This document shows positions 1 through 6,358 of a DNA stretch of 18,367 nucleotides, one piece after another. Source of the DNA: an uncultured Fretibacterium sp. GTDB lineage: Bacteria > Synergistota > Synergistia > Synergistales > Aminobacteriaceae. The notes below the pieces were generated by a model that ran no database searches, was not told where the DNA came from, and saw only the letters and a list, made by a program, of their open reading frames with translations. Position numbers and translations under genes: made by a program. The first letter of the stretch is position 1. Each line of letters opens with the position of its first letter. Location: the NCBI GenBank assembly GCA_937899395.1, contig CALBPU010000136.1, positions 1 to 18,367 on the forward strand. The letters run 5' to 3'.

Positions 1-7
1 CTAAATT

Positions 8-250
8 TTAAAAATTCAAATATACGGGGCGTTTCATCTCACTACTGAAGTCGCGAGTGTTCACGCCGGATTTAATAAAATCATCAAATTCTCCGCTCGG
101 AACATGAGAAGCCGGTTCAATTATCAATGCACCATCAACAAGCGTACAAATTGCTTCATTTTCAAAGCCAAGCAGCATATAAAACTCTTGAGGAATTGTA
201 AGCTGTCGTTCAGATGTTATCGAAATTAGTTTTTTTTCCAGTGCCTGCAT
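8..250 (-). CDS. AbrB/MazE/SpoVT-like small DNA-binding protein (possible antitoxin)
   Basis: This 80-residue protein begins with a swapped-hairpin AbrB-type core, seen as ISITSERQLTIPQEF at residues 9-23 followed by a LGF...ALIIEP strand pattern up to about residue 47. That pattern (S-x-R-x-L-T-I-P, then a short hydrophobic hairpin) is typical of AbrB/MazE/SpoVT proteins, which bind operator DNA as dimers and often act as antitoxins. The remaining tail (residues 48-80) is acidic then basic and I do not recognise it. The start has a good ribosome site (AAGGG about 7 bases before ATG). The gene follows a broken ribbon-helix-helix antitoxin-like relic on the same strand. A cognate toxin, if any, would lie past the left edge, so a toxin-antitoxin role is only inferred. 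A stand-alone regulator is equally possible. Confidence 0.7.
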   Translation of the reverse strand: MQALEKKLISITSERQLTIPQEFYMLLGFENEAICTLVDGALIIEPASHVPSGEFDDFIKSGVNTRDFSSEMKRPVYLNF

Positions 251-266
251 TGTTATTTCCCTTACA

Positions 267-424
267 TTAATTATTTAATTCTTTCTCAACTTCTTCAAAT
301 GAACATGTTTCCTTCTTAAGGCTTCTTTTAATATTTCATTCACAAAATTTTCAGGAAGTTTATTTGTTGCGATACTCCATGAAGTTAAACGGTTTTCTAT
401 TTCGGGAGCAATCTGCACTAACAT
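267..424 (-). pseudogene. Frameshifted ribbon-helix-helix antitoxin-like relic
   Basis: An open frame starts with ATG at 424, directly abutting the TAG stop of the third pilin gene, and stops at 275-277 after 49 codons. Its first part (VQIAPEIENRLTSWS, then LPENFVNEILKEAL) resembles the N-terminus of CopG/RelB-type ribbon-helix-helix antitoxins. After about codon 37 the frame becomes Lys/Arg-rich and unlike the family. The neighbouring frame instead reads KETCSFEEVEKELNN and stops at 267-269, which looks like a normal antitoxin C-terminus. Adding one base near 312-316 would join the two halves into a protein of about 52 residues. I infer a one-base deletion in a former antitoxin gene. Alternatively it is a functional 49-residue protein or a chance similarity. 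Confidence 0.5.
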
Positions 425-1003
425 CTAATTCATCTCTAAAAGCAAGAGGTCAACATAGACCTGATTAGTGTAAGTCTGGTTTATTTGATTATCTGTTGTA
501 AGGTTATCACTTCCCAATAATCCAATACTCTTTGCTCTTCCTGCTAATTTCGATTTGAGGGTCGATTTATTACCAAGATAATAGGAAACATACCAATATT
601 TGCTCTTTCCGGTAGATCTTAATATATACAAATCTTCTTGATTACGTTGACTTTTACTTCCAAGCTTCATTGACTCTCCATTACTTATATATTTAAGAAA
701 TTCGGAGCCTCCTTTGCCATTTATGAAATCACTAAAACGTGTTATGTTTCCATTAACTTTTACACCATATTCTACCTTATCTCCTCCAGCACCTTTCCCT
801 ATTCTCTCATAATTATCAAGATACCAAGCAGTAGCAGCTTTTTTAAGTTGTGTCATATCACTTATTATTTTTGTTGCTTTTGCGGAAGATACTATCTCTG
901 TACTTGCTAACATCATCATGGCCGATAACACGCCAATCACAACTATGACTATTAATAATTCGACAAGTGTAAACCCCCTACTCACAAGTTTTTTTGCTTT
1001 CAT
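425..1003 (-). CDS. Type IV pilin-like protein (third of tandem set)
   Basis: The protein has 192 residues from the ATG at 1003, chosen because GGAGG lies 8 bases upstream. An upstream in-frame ATG at 1048 would only add a poor extension. The leader MKAKKLVSRG ends in Gly and is followed by FTLVELLIVIVVIGVL, the prepilin signal with Glu at +5 and a single hydrophobic helix, so a PilD-type peptidase should cut between G10 and F11 and N-methylate F11. A Met-rich stretch (MMML) follows the helix. Shared with its two neighbours are a WYLDN motif near residue 40, a KYWYVSYYLG strand region, a KLAGRAKSIGLLG segment and a short VYV-containing C-terminus. The role is pilus or pseudopilus subunit; no assembly ATPase, platform protein or peptidase gene is in the window. 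It is the only one of the three with the canonical Gly at -1. Confidence 0.85.
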   Translation of the reverse strand: MKAKKLVSRGFTLVELLIVIVVIGVLSAMMMLASTEIVSSAKATKIISDMTQLKKAATAWYLDNYERIGKGAGGDKVEYGVKVNGNITRFSDFINGKGGSEFLKYISNGESMKLGSKSQRNQEDLYILRSTGKSKYWYVSYYLGNKSTLKSKLAGRAKSIGLLGSDNLTTDNQINQTYTNQVYVDLLLLEMN

Positions 1004-1033
1004 AAAAATTACCTCCATAAAAAAATTTAATAA

Positions 1034-1062
1034 GTTACAATTATACACACAGCCGGCAAATT
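1034..1062 (-). promoter_or_regulatory. Possible promoter for the third pilin gene
   Basis: In the 71-base gap between the second and third pilin genes, a perfect TATAAT is present on the minus strand at 1045-1040. It is about 37 bases before the ATG at 1003 and upstream of the GGAGG ribosome site. I see no convincing -35 box at 17 bases. The gap also shows no terminator hairpin after the second pilin, so read-through from upstream is equally likely. This is a weak call. Confidence 0.25.
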
Positions 1063-1074
1063 GTGAGGTGTTAT

Positions 1075-1665
1075 TTATTCGCCGTTAGTCATAATATACA
1101 TCCAAACTATATTATCTTCAGCGGTAAATGTTTTATCTTTTGTCGGTTTAGGCCATGAATCGCCCCCTCCTCCTATAAGTCCCAGTTTAGTTGCTCGTCC
1201 TGAAATTTTTTCTTTTATTTTTGATTCATTATCCTTGAATTTATAACCTACGTACCAAATATTACTTTTTTTCTTAGTACCGTCTGCGATACTAAAGCAA
1301 AATTGTCCGCTATCCAATTTGCCGTTACCGTCAGTTGTTAATTTAATTGAACTGTTATGCTCAACATATTTCAGTATATCTTTCGAGTGCTTTCTGGCAA
1401 AACCTTCAAAATTAGCATCACTACCGTCATGGTAGTAAATCCAATATGTTTGGCCTTCATTTTCTTTAGTTCTTACACAATGTTTATTATCAGCATACCA
1501 AGATAAAGCCGCTTTTCTGAGGGTGTCTAAACCAGTTATAATATTATTTGCCTTTGCTGTGGTTACAGCTTCCGTACTTGAAAACATCATCATTGCCGCT
1601 AAGATTCCAAGAACAACAATTACAATTAAAAGTTCAACAAGTGTAAAAGCCTTCTTATTGTTCAT
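1075..1665 (-). CDS. Type IV pilin-like protein (second of tandem set)
   Basis: The protein has 196 residues from the ATG at 1665, which has GAGGAG about 8 bases upstream; the TTG one codon earlier is a less likely start. The leader is very short, MNNKKA, and is followed by FTLVELLIVIVVLGIL with Glu at +5 of the mature protein. The residue before the predicted cleavage is Ala, not Gly. The hydrophobic helix is followed by a MMMFSSTEAV segment, then WYADN, a divergent middle domain with WIYYHDG, a NIWYVGYKF strand, a KISGRATKLGLIG segment and the C-terminus VWMYIMTNGE. The order of these pieces matches the two flanking genes, so they are paralogues by tandem duplication. It is likely a membrane-anchored pilin or pseudopilin with a periplasmic globular domain. 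Its pilus system (motility, adhesion, uptake or secretion) cannot be told from the window. Confidence 0.85.
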   Translation of the reverse strand: MNNKKAFTLVELLIVIVVLGILAAMMMFSSTEAVTTAKANNIITGLDTLRKAALSWYADNKHCVRTKENEGQTYWIYYHDGSDANFEGFARKHSKDILKYVEHNSSIKLTTDGNGKLDSGQFCFSIADGTKKKSNIWYVGYKFKDNESKIKEKISGRATKLGLIGGGGDSWPKPTKDKTFTAEDNIVWMYIMTNGE

Positions 1666-1700
1666 CAAAATTTCTCCTCAAATTTAATACTATTTATTTC

Positions 1701-2333
1701 TCATTCTCCGAAATCTAAAACTTTTATAGCAACATAAACGGTATCGGGACCATTGCTGTCAGCTTGATACGAAGGAAGACCGGAAATACTGGCACCGCCC
1801 GGAACTTTATTTATAATTCCTGCACGAGCCGCACGAGCTTCTATTTTCTTCTGTACACGATAATTTTTATCTCCCAGCTTATAAACTATCAGCCACATAA
1901 CACGTGTTTTAGTGTCTCCTTGTGAATCTGTAATAGTTCCGTAACTGTAATAATCCGTATAATATATTCCTCCTTCATCATCTTTTACCGTGCCGTCTGA
2001 ATTTACGGTTAAGTTACCATTATCAAGATACTTGTATATTTCGCCTGCTCCTACATCTTTGTTGTAAATAAATAACCCTGTAAACTTTCCTGCGCTTTCA
2101 CCGTCTTTTCTAATACGTCCCTTTTCGTTTACCTTATCGATATTGTTGGTATACCACATAATAGCAGCCATTTTCCATACCTCTAAGTTAGTTACAACTT
2201 TCGCAGCCTCTGCCGTCGCTGCCATCTCCGCAGAAGCCAGCATCATCATTGTTGTCAATATTCCAATAACAACGATGACAATTAATAATTCAACCAATGT
2301 AAAAGCCTTACGTTTTATAAATACCTTCTTCAA
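1701..2333 (-). CDS. Type IV pilin-like protein (first of tandem set)
   Basis: The open frame codes for 210 residues beginning MKKVFIKRKA then FTLVELLIVIVVIGIL, with Ala at -1 and Glu at +5 relative to the predicted prepilin cleavage. Later landmarks match the other two copies: MMMLASAEM, WYTNN, VMWLIVYKLGDK, a KIEARAARAGII segment and a VYV C-terminus. The start is odd. The only plausible in-frame initiator is TTG at 2333, since an in-frame TAA lies five codons upstream, and AAAGGA is about 15 bases away, inside the end of the preceding EGR-repeat fragment. An ATG slightly upstream is out of frame and meets a stop after three codons. Expression may therefore be weak or coupled to the upstream frame, or the original start has been damaged. 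The middle domain is the longest of the three copies. A pilus or pseudopilus role is inferred from the N-terminus only. Confidence 0.8.
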   Translation of the reverse strand: MKKVFIKRKAFTLVELLIVIVVIGILTTMMMLASAEMAATAEAAKVVTNLEVWKMAAIMWYTNNIDKVNEKGRIRKDGESAGKFTGLFIYNKDVGAGEIYKYLDNGNLTVNSDGTVKDDEGGIYYTDYYSYGTITDSQGDTKTRVMWLIVYKLGDKNYRVQKKIEARAARAGIINKVPGGASISGLPSYQADSNGPDTVYVAIKVLDFGE

Positions 2334-2345
2334 TATTGCATCACA

Positions 2346-2528
2346 TTATCCTTTCCAACCTGTAAACATTGCTGCTTCATGCGCAGACATTCCGCTTGCT
2401 GTGAGGCGTTCATATATTGCACGTTTTTCCTCATTTCTTCCTTCATTTCTTCCTTCAGAGCGACCTTCAGCAAGTCCTTCATCACGGCCTTCTAAGAAAC
2501 CTACATCAAATTCATTCAGCAACAACAT
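2346..2528 (-). CDS. EGR-repeat fragment, likely C-terminus of an Rpn/PD-(D/E)XK transposase-like protein
   Basis: This is a 60-residue frame with a run of four-residue EGRx-type repeats (about residues 13-32: LEGRDEGLAEGRSEGRNEG), then EEKRAIYERLTASGMS and a terminal helix with EAAMFTGWKG. Such EGR-repeat linkers followed by a short 'ASGMS...FTG' helix-turn-helix-like tail are characteristic of the C-termini of Rpn-family and related PD-(D/E)XK transposase-like proteins of about 300 residues. The catalytic part is absent, because an in-frame TAA lies three codons upstream of the ATG and the nifJ terminator just beyond that. AAGGA about 10 bases before the ATG could still allow translation. 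I read it as a remnant; a free-standing small protein cannot be excluded. Its end carries the putative ribosome site of the next pilin gene. Confidence 0.5.
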   Translation of the reverse strand: MLLLNEFDVGFLEGRDEGLAEGRSEGRNEGRNEEKRAIYERLTASGMSAHEAAMFTGWKG

Positions 2529-2544
2529 CTGACTTTATCCTTAG

Positions 2545-2577
2545 AAAAAAGCCGAGCATTAAATCAAAATACCCGGC
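2545..2577 (-). terminator. Rho-independent terminator of nifJ
   Basis: On the minus strand GCCGGGTATT and AATGCTCGGC pair over 10 bases (eight Watson-Crick pairs, two G-U) around a 7-base loop TTGATTT, followed by TTTTTT. It lies about 45 bases after the nifJ stop, which is the expected place. On the plus strand the same hairpin is followed by CTTTGTTTTT, so weak activity in that direction is possible. Confidence 0.85.
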
Positions 2578-2622
2578 CTTTGTTTTTCATGTCGGTTTTA
2601 TACACCGAAAAAATTAAATTAA

Positions 2623-5600
2623 CTACTTCGCTTCAACAGGCTGTGCTGCCATTTCAGCGAGTGCTTTGTAAGTCTCGTAACGTTCTTTTGCTTCGGCTGC
2701 GTTTCTGTCAAACAGTTCTTCAGCAATGTCAGGGAACCCGAGTTTGAGTGATGAGTAACGAACTTCACCAAGCAGGAATTCTTTGTAATCTGACTTCGGA
2801 GCTTTGCTGTCAAGAACGAACGGGTTTTTGCCCTGAGCAATGAGATCAGGATTGTATCTGTAAAGGTGCCAATAACCTGCTTCAACAGCGAGCTTTGTTC
2901 TCTCCTGAGTTTTGCCCATACCTGCTCTGATACCGTGGTTAATGCAAGGTGCGTAAGCAATGATTAATGACGGGCCTTTGTGAGCTTCAGCTTCTTTGAG
3001 AGCCTTCATTAACTGATTCTTATCTGCTCCCATTCCAACCTGAGCTACATAAACTGTCCCGTAGGTCATTGCCATTCTGCCGAGATCCTTTTTGCGTGTT
3101 CTCTTTCCTGAAGCTGCGAACTGAGCAATGGCTGCTGTAGGTGTTGATTTCGATGACTGACCGCCCGTATTTGAGTAAACTTCTGTGTCAAGTACGAGGA
3201 CGTTTACATCTTCACCGCTTCCGAGAACGTGATCTAATCCGCCGTAACCGATGTCATAGCCCCAGCCGTCTCCGCCGATAATCCAAACTGATTTTTTAAC
3301 GAGATAGTCATGATATGTCGCAATGATATTAAATTCTTTCATTGCAGCTTCACTTAACGGAGCGTGTTCGTGTTCTTCACAGCCACAGCAGCAGAAAATC
3401 TTCTCCAAGAGTTCTTCAACTTTTGCAGCAGCAGGTACTGAAGCTTCACCGCCAAGATGAGCATCAAGCCAAGCCTGTAATATTTCTTTATCCTCAGCAG
3501 GTACATCGTCCATCTTGATTAAATTTTCAGCAGCCGTTGTAAGGTAATTGACCATAACGTTGACTGAAAGTTTCATGCCCATTCCGTATTCTGCGGCATC
3601 TTCAAATAATGAGTTACCCCAAGCAGGGCCGTGTCCGTTAGCGTCGGTTGTATAAGGCATTGAAGGTGCTGAACCGCCCCAAATTGATGAACAGCCTGTT
3701 GCGTTTGCGATAATCATTCTTGAGCCGAATAATTGTGTGATTAACTTCGCATAAGGTGTTTCGCCGCAACCTGCGCAAGCTCCGCTGAACTCGAATAACG
3801 GTCTCTGGAACTGTGAACCCTGTACTGTGAATTTATCGCCTGCGTCTGTCTTATCAGCAATTTCTTCAACTGCAAATGTCCAGTTGTCGATCTGATCTGC
3901 CTGTGAAGCTGTCGGTTTCATCTCAAGAGCTTTGACAGGGCAAATATCTGCGCAGTTTCCACAGCCTAAGCAGTCAAGAGTGTCAACCTGCATTTTGTAT
4001 TTATAACCTGCTGCTTTAAGTTTCGGTGCTTTAACATCAACTGCTCCGAAGTTTGCAGGGGCTGCTGCCTGTTCAGCTGCGTCAAGTAAGAACGGGCGAA
4101 TTGCTGCGTGCGGGCAAACCATTGAGCACTGGTTACACTGAATACATTTTGCGCTGTTCCATTCAGGAACCATAACTGCAACTCCGCGTTTCTCAAATTT
4201 CGCTGTGCCTGCCGGGAAGTGTCCGTCTTCATAACCGTCAACAAATGCGCTTGAAGGAAGTGTATTGCCTTTTTGAGCATTGATTGTCTCAACCTGATAG
4301 CTGATGAATTCAGGAACGTATGAAGGCATTCCGGGTTTAACTTTCTTAACATCTTCTGCTGTCTTCCATGATTCAGGAACTTTGATTTCGATAATTCCGG
4401 CTAATCCTGCGTCAACGGCTGCGTAGTTCATGTTGACAACTTTTTCGCCTTTGCGTCCGTATGATTTAACGATTGCTTCCTTCATGAATTTTACAGCGTC
4501 ATCAATCGGAATAACGTTTGCAAGTTTGAAGAATGCTGACTGCATTATCGTATTGGTTCTTGAACCGAGTCCGAGTTTCTGAGCTTCGTCAACAGCGTTA
4601 ATAACATAGAATTTGCAGTTGAGGTTAGCTAATTTGCGTTTCAAGCTGGCAGGTAAATGCTCCTCTAATGCCTCAAGTGTTGTCCACTGAGTATTAAGTA
4701 AGAACGTGCCGCCCTCTTTCATTCCCTGTAATAAATCATATTGATTTACATATTCCTGTTTGTGGCATGCTATAAAGTCAGCGTGGTCAATGAGGTAAGT
4801 TGATTTAATCGGGGATTTTCCGAAACGTAAATGCGACATTGTAATTCCGCCGGATTTCTTTGAGTCATAATCAAAGTAGCCCTGTGCATACATGTCGGTG
4901 TGGTCGCCGATGATTTTGATTGAGTTTTTGTTAGCTCCGACTGTACCGTCTGAACCAAGTCCCCAGAATTTGCAGCAAACTGTTCCTTCAGCAGCGGCGT
5001 TGATGTGTTCGTCAGGAATTAATGAGCTGTCGTTTACGTCATCAATAATTCCGAGTGTGAAGTTGTTGCGAGGTTCAAAGAGCTTCAAATTATCGAACGT
5101 AACTTTAATATCGCTCGGTGTTGTATCTTTTGAGCCAAGTCCGTAACGTCCGCCTACGATCTTCGGGGCTTTGTCATTTCCGACGAATAATGAGCAGACA
5201 TCTTCGTATAACGGGCCGCCTAATGCTCCGACTTCTTTAACTCTGTCAAGTACTGCGATAGCTTTAACTGTTCTCGGTAAAGCTCTGAAGAAATATTTCG
5301 GTGAGAACGGTCTGTAAAGGTGAACTTCAACAACTCCGACTTTCTCTCCTCTTGCGTTCAAATAGTCAACGGTCTCTTCGATTGCCTGACATACTGAACC
5401 CATAGCTACGATTACTCTGTCAGCATCAGCAGCTCCGTAATAATTAAACGGGTGATATTCACGGCCGCAAATTCCTTTGATGTCGTTCATATATTTTGCT
5501 ACGATGTCAGGTACTTTGTCGTAGAAAGGCTGTGAAGCTTCTTTTGCCTGGAAGAAAATATCAGGGTTCTGAGCAGTTCCCTTTGTGTAAGGTTTCTCAG

Positions 5601-6231
5601 GTCTCATTGAACGATCTCTGAAAGCTGCGATTGCGTCATAGTCAACGAGTTTTGCGAGGTCGTTATAGTCGAATGCGTCAACCTTCTGAATTTCGTGTGA
5701 TGTTCTGAAACCGTCGAAGAAATTCAATACAGGTACGCTTGATTTAATTGCTGTTAAATGAGCTACTGCTGCCATGTCGTGTGCTTCCTGAACGGAACCG
5801 CCGGCGATCATCGTAAAGCCTGTCATTCTTGTTGACATAACATCGCTGTGATCTCCGAAGATTGAAAGGGCGTGCATTGCTATAGCTCTTGCTGTTACAT
5901 GAAAGACTCCGGGAAGTAATTCACCTGCAATTTTGTACATATTAGGAATCATAAGTAACAGACCCTGTGAAGCTGTATAGGTGCTTGCGAGTGCTCCTGC
6001 TGATAATGCGCCATGACATGCTCCTGCTGCTCCGGCTTCGGATTGCATTTCTGTAACTTTTACAGTATGTCCGAAAATATTTTTGCGTCCGTGTGCTGCC
6101 CATTCGTCGATATGCTCAGGCATAGGCGATGAAGGTGTAATCGGATAAATCGTGGCCATCTCGGAGAAAGCATACGCAACGTGTGCTACTGCTTCGTTAC
6201 CGTCCATAGTTTTCCAGTTTCTCTTTGGCAT
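2623..6231 (-). CDS. nifJ: Pyruvate:ferredoxin (flavodoxin) oxidoreductase, single-chain
   Basis: This 1202-residue cytoplasmic homodimeric enzyme oxidises pyruvate with CoA to acetyl-CoA and CO2, passing electrons to ferredoxin or flavodoxin; it is central to anaerobic metabolism. The sequence is full length with all expected domains. The pyruvate/TPP N-terminal domain has YPITPSSP (29-36). The transketolase C-terminal-like domain runs from about 260 to 400 and the gamma/EKR domain from about 420 to 630. The ferredoxin-like domain carries two [4Fe-4S] motifs (C696, C699, C702, C706; C754, C757, C760, C764). The TPP domain has GDGW (987-990) and SNTGG (1020-1024). The proximal cluster ligands are C819, C822, C847 and C1096. 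An oddity is a Cys/His-rich CCCGCEEHEH (947-956) in the variable segment before the TPP loop. The start is supported by GAGGGAGG upstream. It is transcribed alone, from a divergent intergenic region to its own terminator. Confidence 0.97.
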   Translation of the reverse strand: MPKRNWKTMDGNEAVAHVAYAFSEMATIYPITPSSPMPEHIDEWAAHGRKNIFGHTVKVTEMQSEAGAAGACHGALSAGALASTYTASQGLLLMIPNMYKIAGELLPGVFHVTARAIAMHALSIFGDHSDVMSTRMTGFTMIAGGSVQEAHDMAAVAHLTAIKSSVPVLNFFDGFRTSHEIQKVDAFDYNDLAKLVDYDAIAAFRDRSMRPEKPYTKGTAQNPDIFFQAKEASQPFYDKVPDIVAKYMNDIKGICGREYHPFNYYGAADADRVIVAMGSVCQAIEETVDYLNARGEKVGVVEVHLYRPFSPKYFFRALPRTVKAIAVLDRVKEVGALGGPLYEDVCSLFVGNDKAPKIVGGRYGLGSKDTTPSDIKVTFDNLKLFEPRNNFTLGIIDDVNDSSLIPDEHINAAAEGTVCCKFWGLGSDGTVGANKNSIKIIGDHTDMYAQGYFDYDSKKSGGITMSHLRFGKSPIKSTYLIDHADFIACHKQEYVNQYDLLQGMKEGGTFLLNTQWTTLEALEEHLPASLKRKLANLNCKFYVINAVDEAQKLGLGSRTNTIMQSAFFKLANVIPIDDAVKFMKEAIVKSYGRKGEKVVNMNYAAVDAGLAGIIEIKVPESWKTAEDVKKVKPGMPSYVPEFISYQVETINAQKGNTLPSSAFVDGYEDGHFPAGTAKFEKRGVAVMVPEWNSAKCIQCNQCSMVCPHAAIRPFLLDAAEQAAAPANFGAVDVKAPKLKAAGYKYKMQVDTLDCLGCGNCADICPVKALEMKPTASQADQIDNWTFAVEEIADKTDAGDKFTVQGSQFQRPLFEFSGACAGCGETPYAKLITQLFGSRMIIANATGCSSIWGGSAPSMPYTTDANGHGPAWGNSLFEDAAEYGMGMKLSVNVMVNYLTTAAENLIKMDDVPAEDKEILQAWLDAHLGGEASVPAAAKVEELLEKIFCCCGCEEHEHAPLSEAAMKEFNIIATYHDYLVKKSVWIIGGDGWGYDIGYGGLDHVLGSGEDVNVLVLDTEVYSNTGGQSSKSTPTAAIAQFAASGKRTRKKDLGRMAMTYGTVYVAQVGMGADKNQLMKALKEAEAHKGPSLIIAYAPCINHGIRAGMGKTQERTKLAVEAGYWHLYRYNPDLIAQGKNPFVLDSKAPKSDYKEFLLGEVRYSSLKLGFPDIAEELFDRNAAEAKERYETYKALAEMAAQPVEAK

Positions 6232-6358
6232 GAAAGAAAAAACCTCCCTCTAAAATTTCAAAAACATTAACTGTCTTGACAAATATTCTACTACAAAATT
6301 TGCAAATTATAAAATAAAATAATTAAACTAAATTTTTTTTAAGGGAGTAAAAGTTTTT
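6232..6358. promoter_or_regulatory. Divergent promoter region between nifJ and the acyl-ligase pair
   Basis: This 127-base, very AT-rich gap separates two outward-facing genes. For nifJ (minus strand) a perfect TATAAT lies at 6311-6306, about 75 bases before the ATG, with no clear -35 element. On the plus strand TTGACA occurs at 6276-6281, but the next good -10-like box (TATAAA, 6308) is 26 bases away, too far for a standard promoter. Ribosome sites are clear on both sides: GGGAGG for nifJ and AAGGGAG (6341-6347) for the ligase. A palindrome-like TTTGCAAATT occurs in the middle (6299-6308). I cannot name a regulator. Confidence 0.5.

Noticed and set aside
1004..1048. ATG at 1048 as start of the third pilin
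   Set aside because: It would place 15 extra residues with no charged leader character before a perfect GGAGG-ATG start at 1003.
2143..2532. 129-residue plus-strand open frame rich in Ser/Pro repeats
   Set aside because: It is the reverse complement of the first pilin N-terminus and the EGR repeats; the repeat look comes from those repeats. It has no ribosome site and no plausible protein family.
2619..2960. 113-residue minus-strand frame inside nifJ
   Set aside because: It lies in another frame over the conserved TPP-domain end of nifJ and is a coding shadow. The same holds for the frames at 3966-4352 and 10639-11055.
6276..6313. TTGACA and TATAAA as a plus-strand promoter for the ligases
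   Set aside because: The spacing is 26 bases, outside the usual 16-18; kept only as a remark in the intergenic entry.
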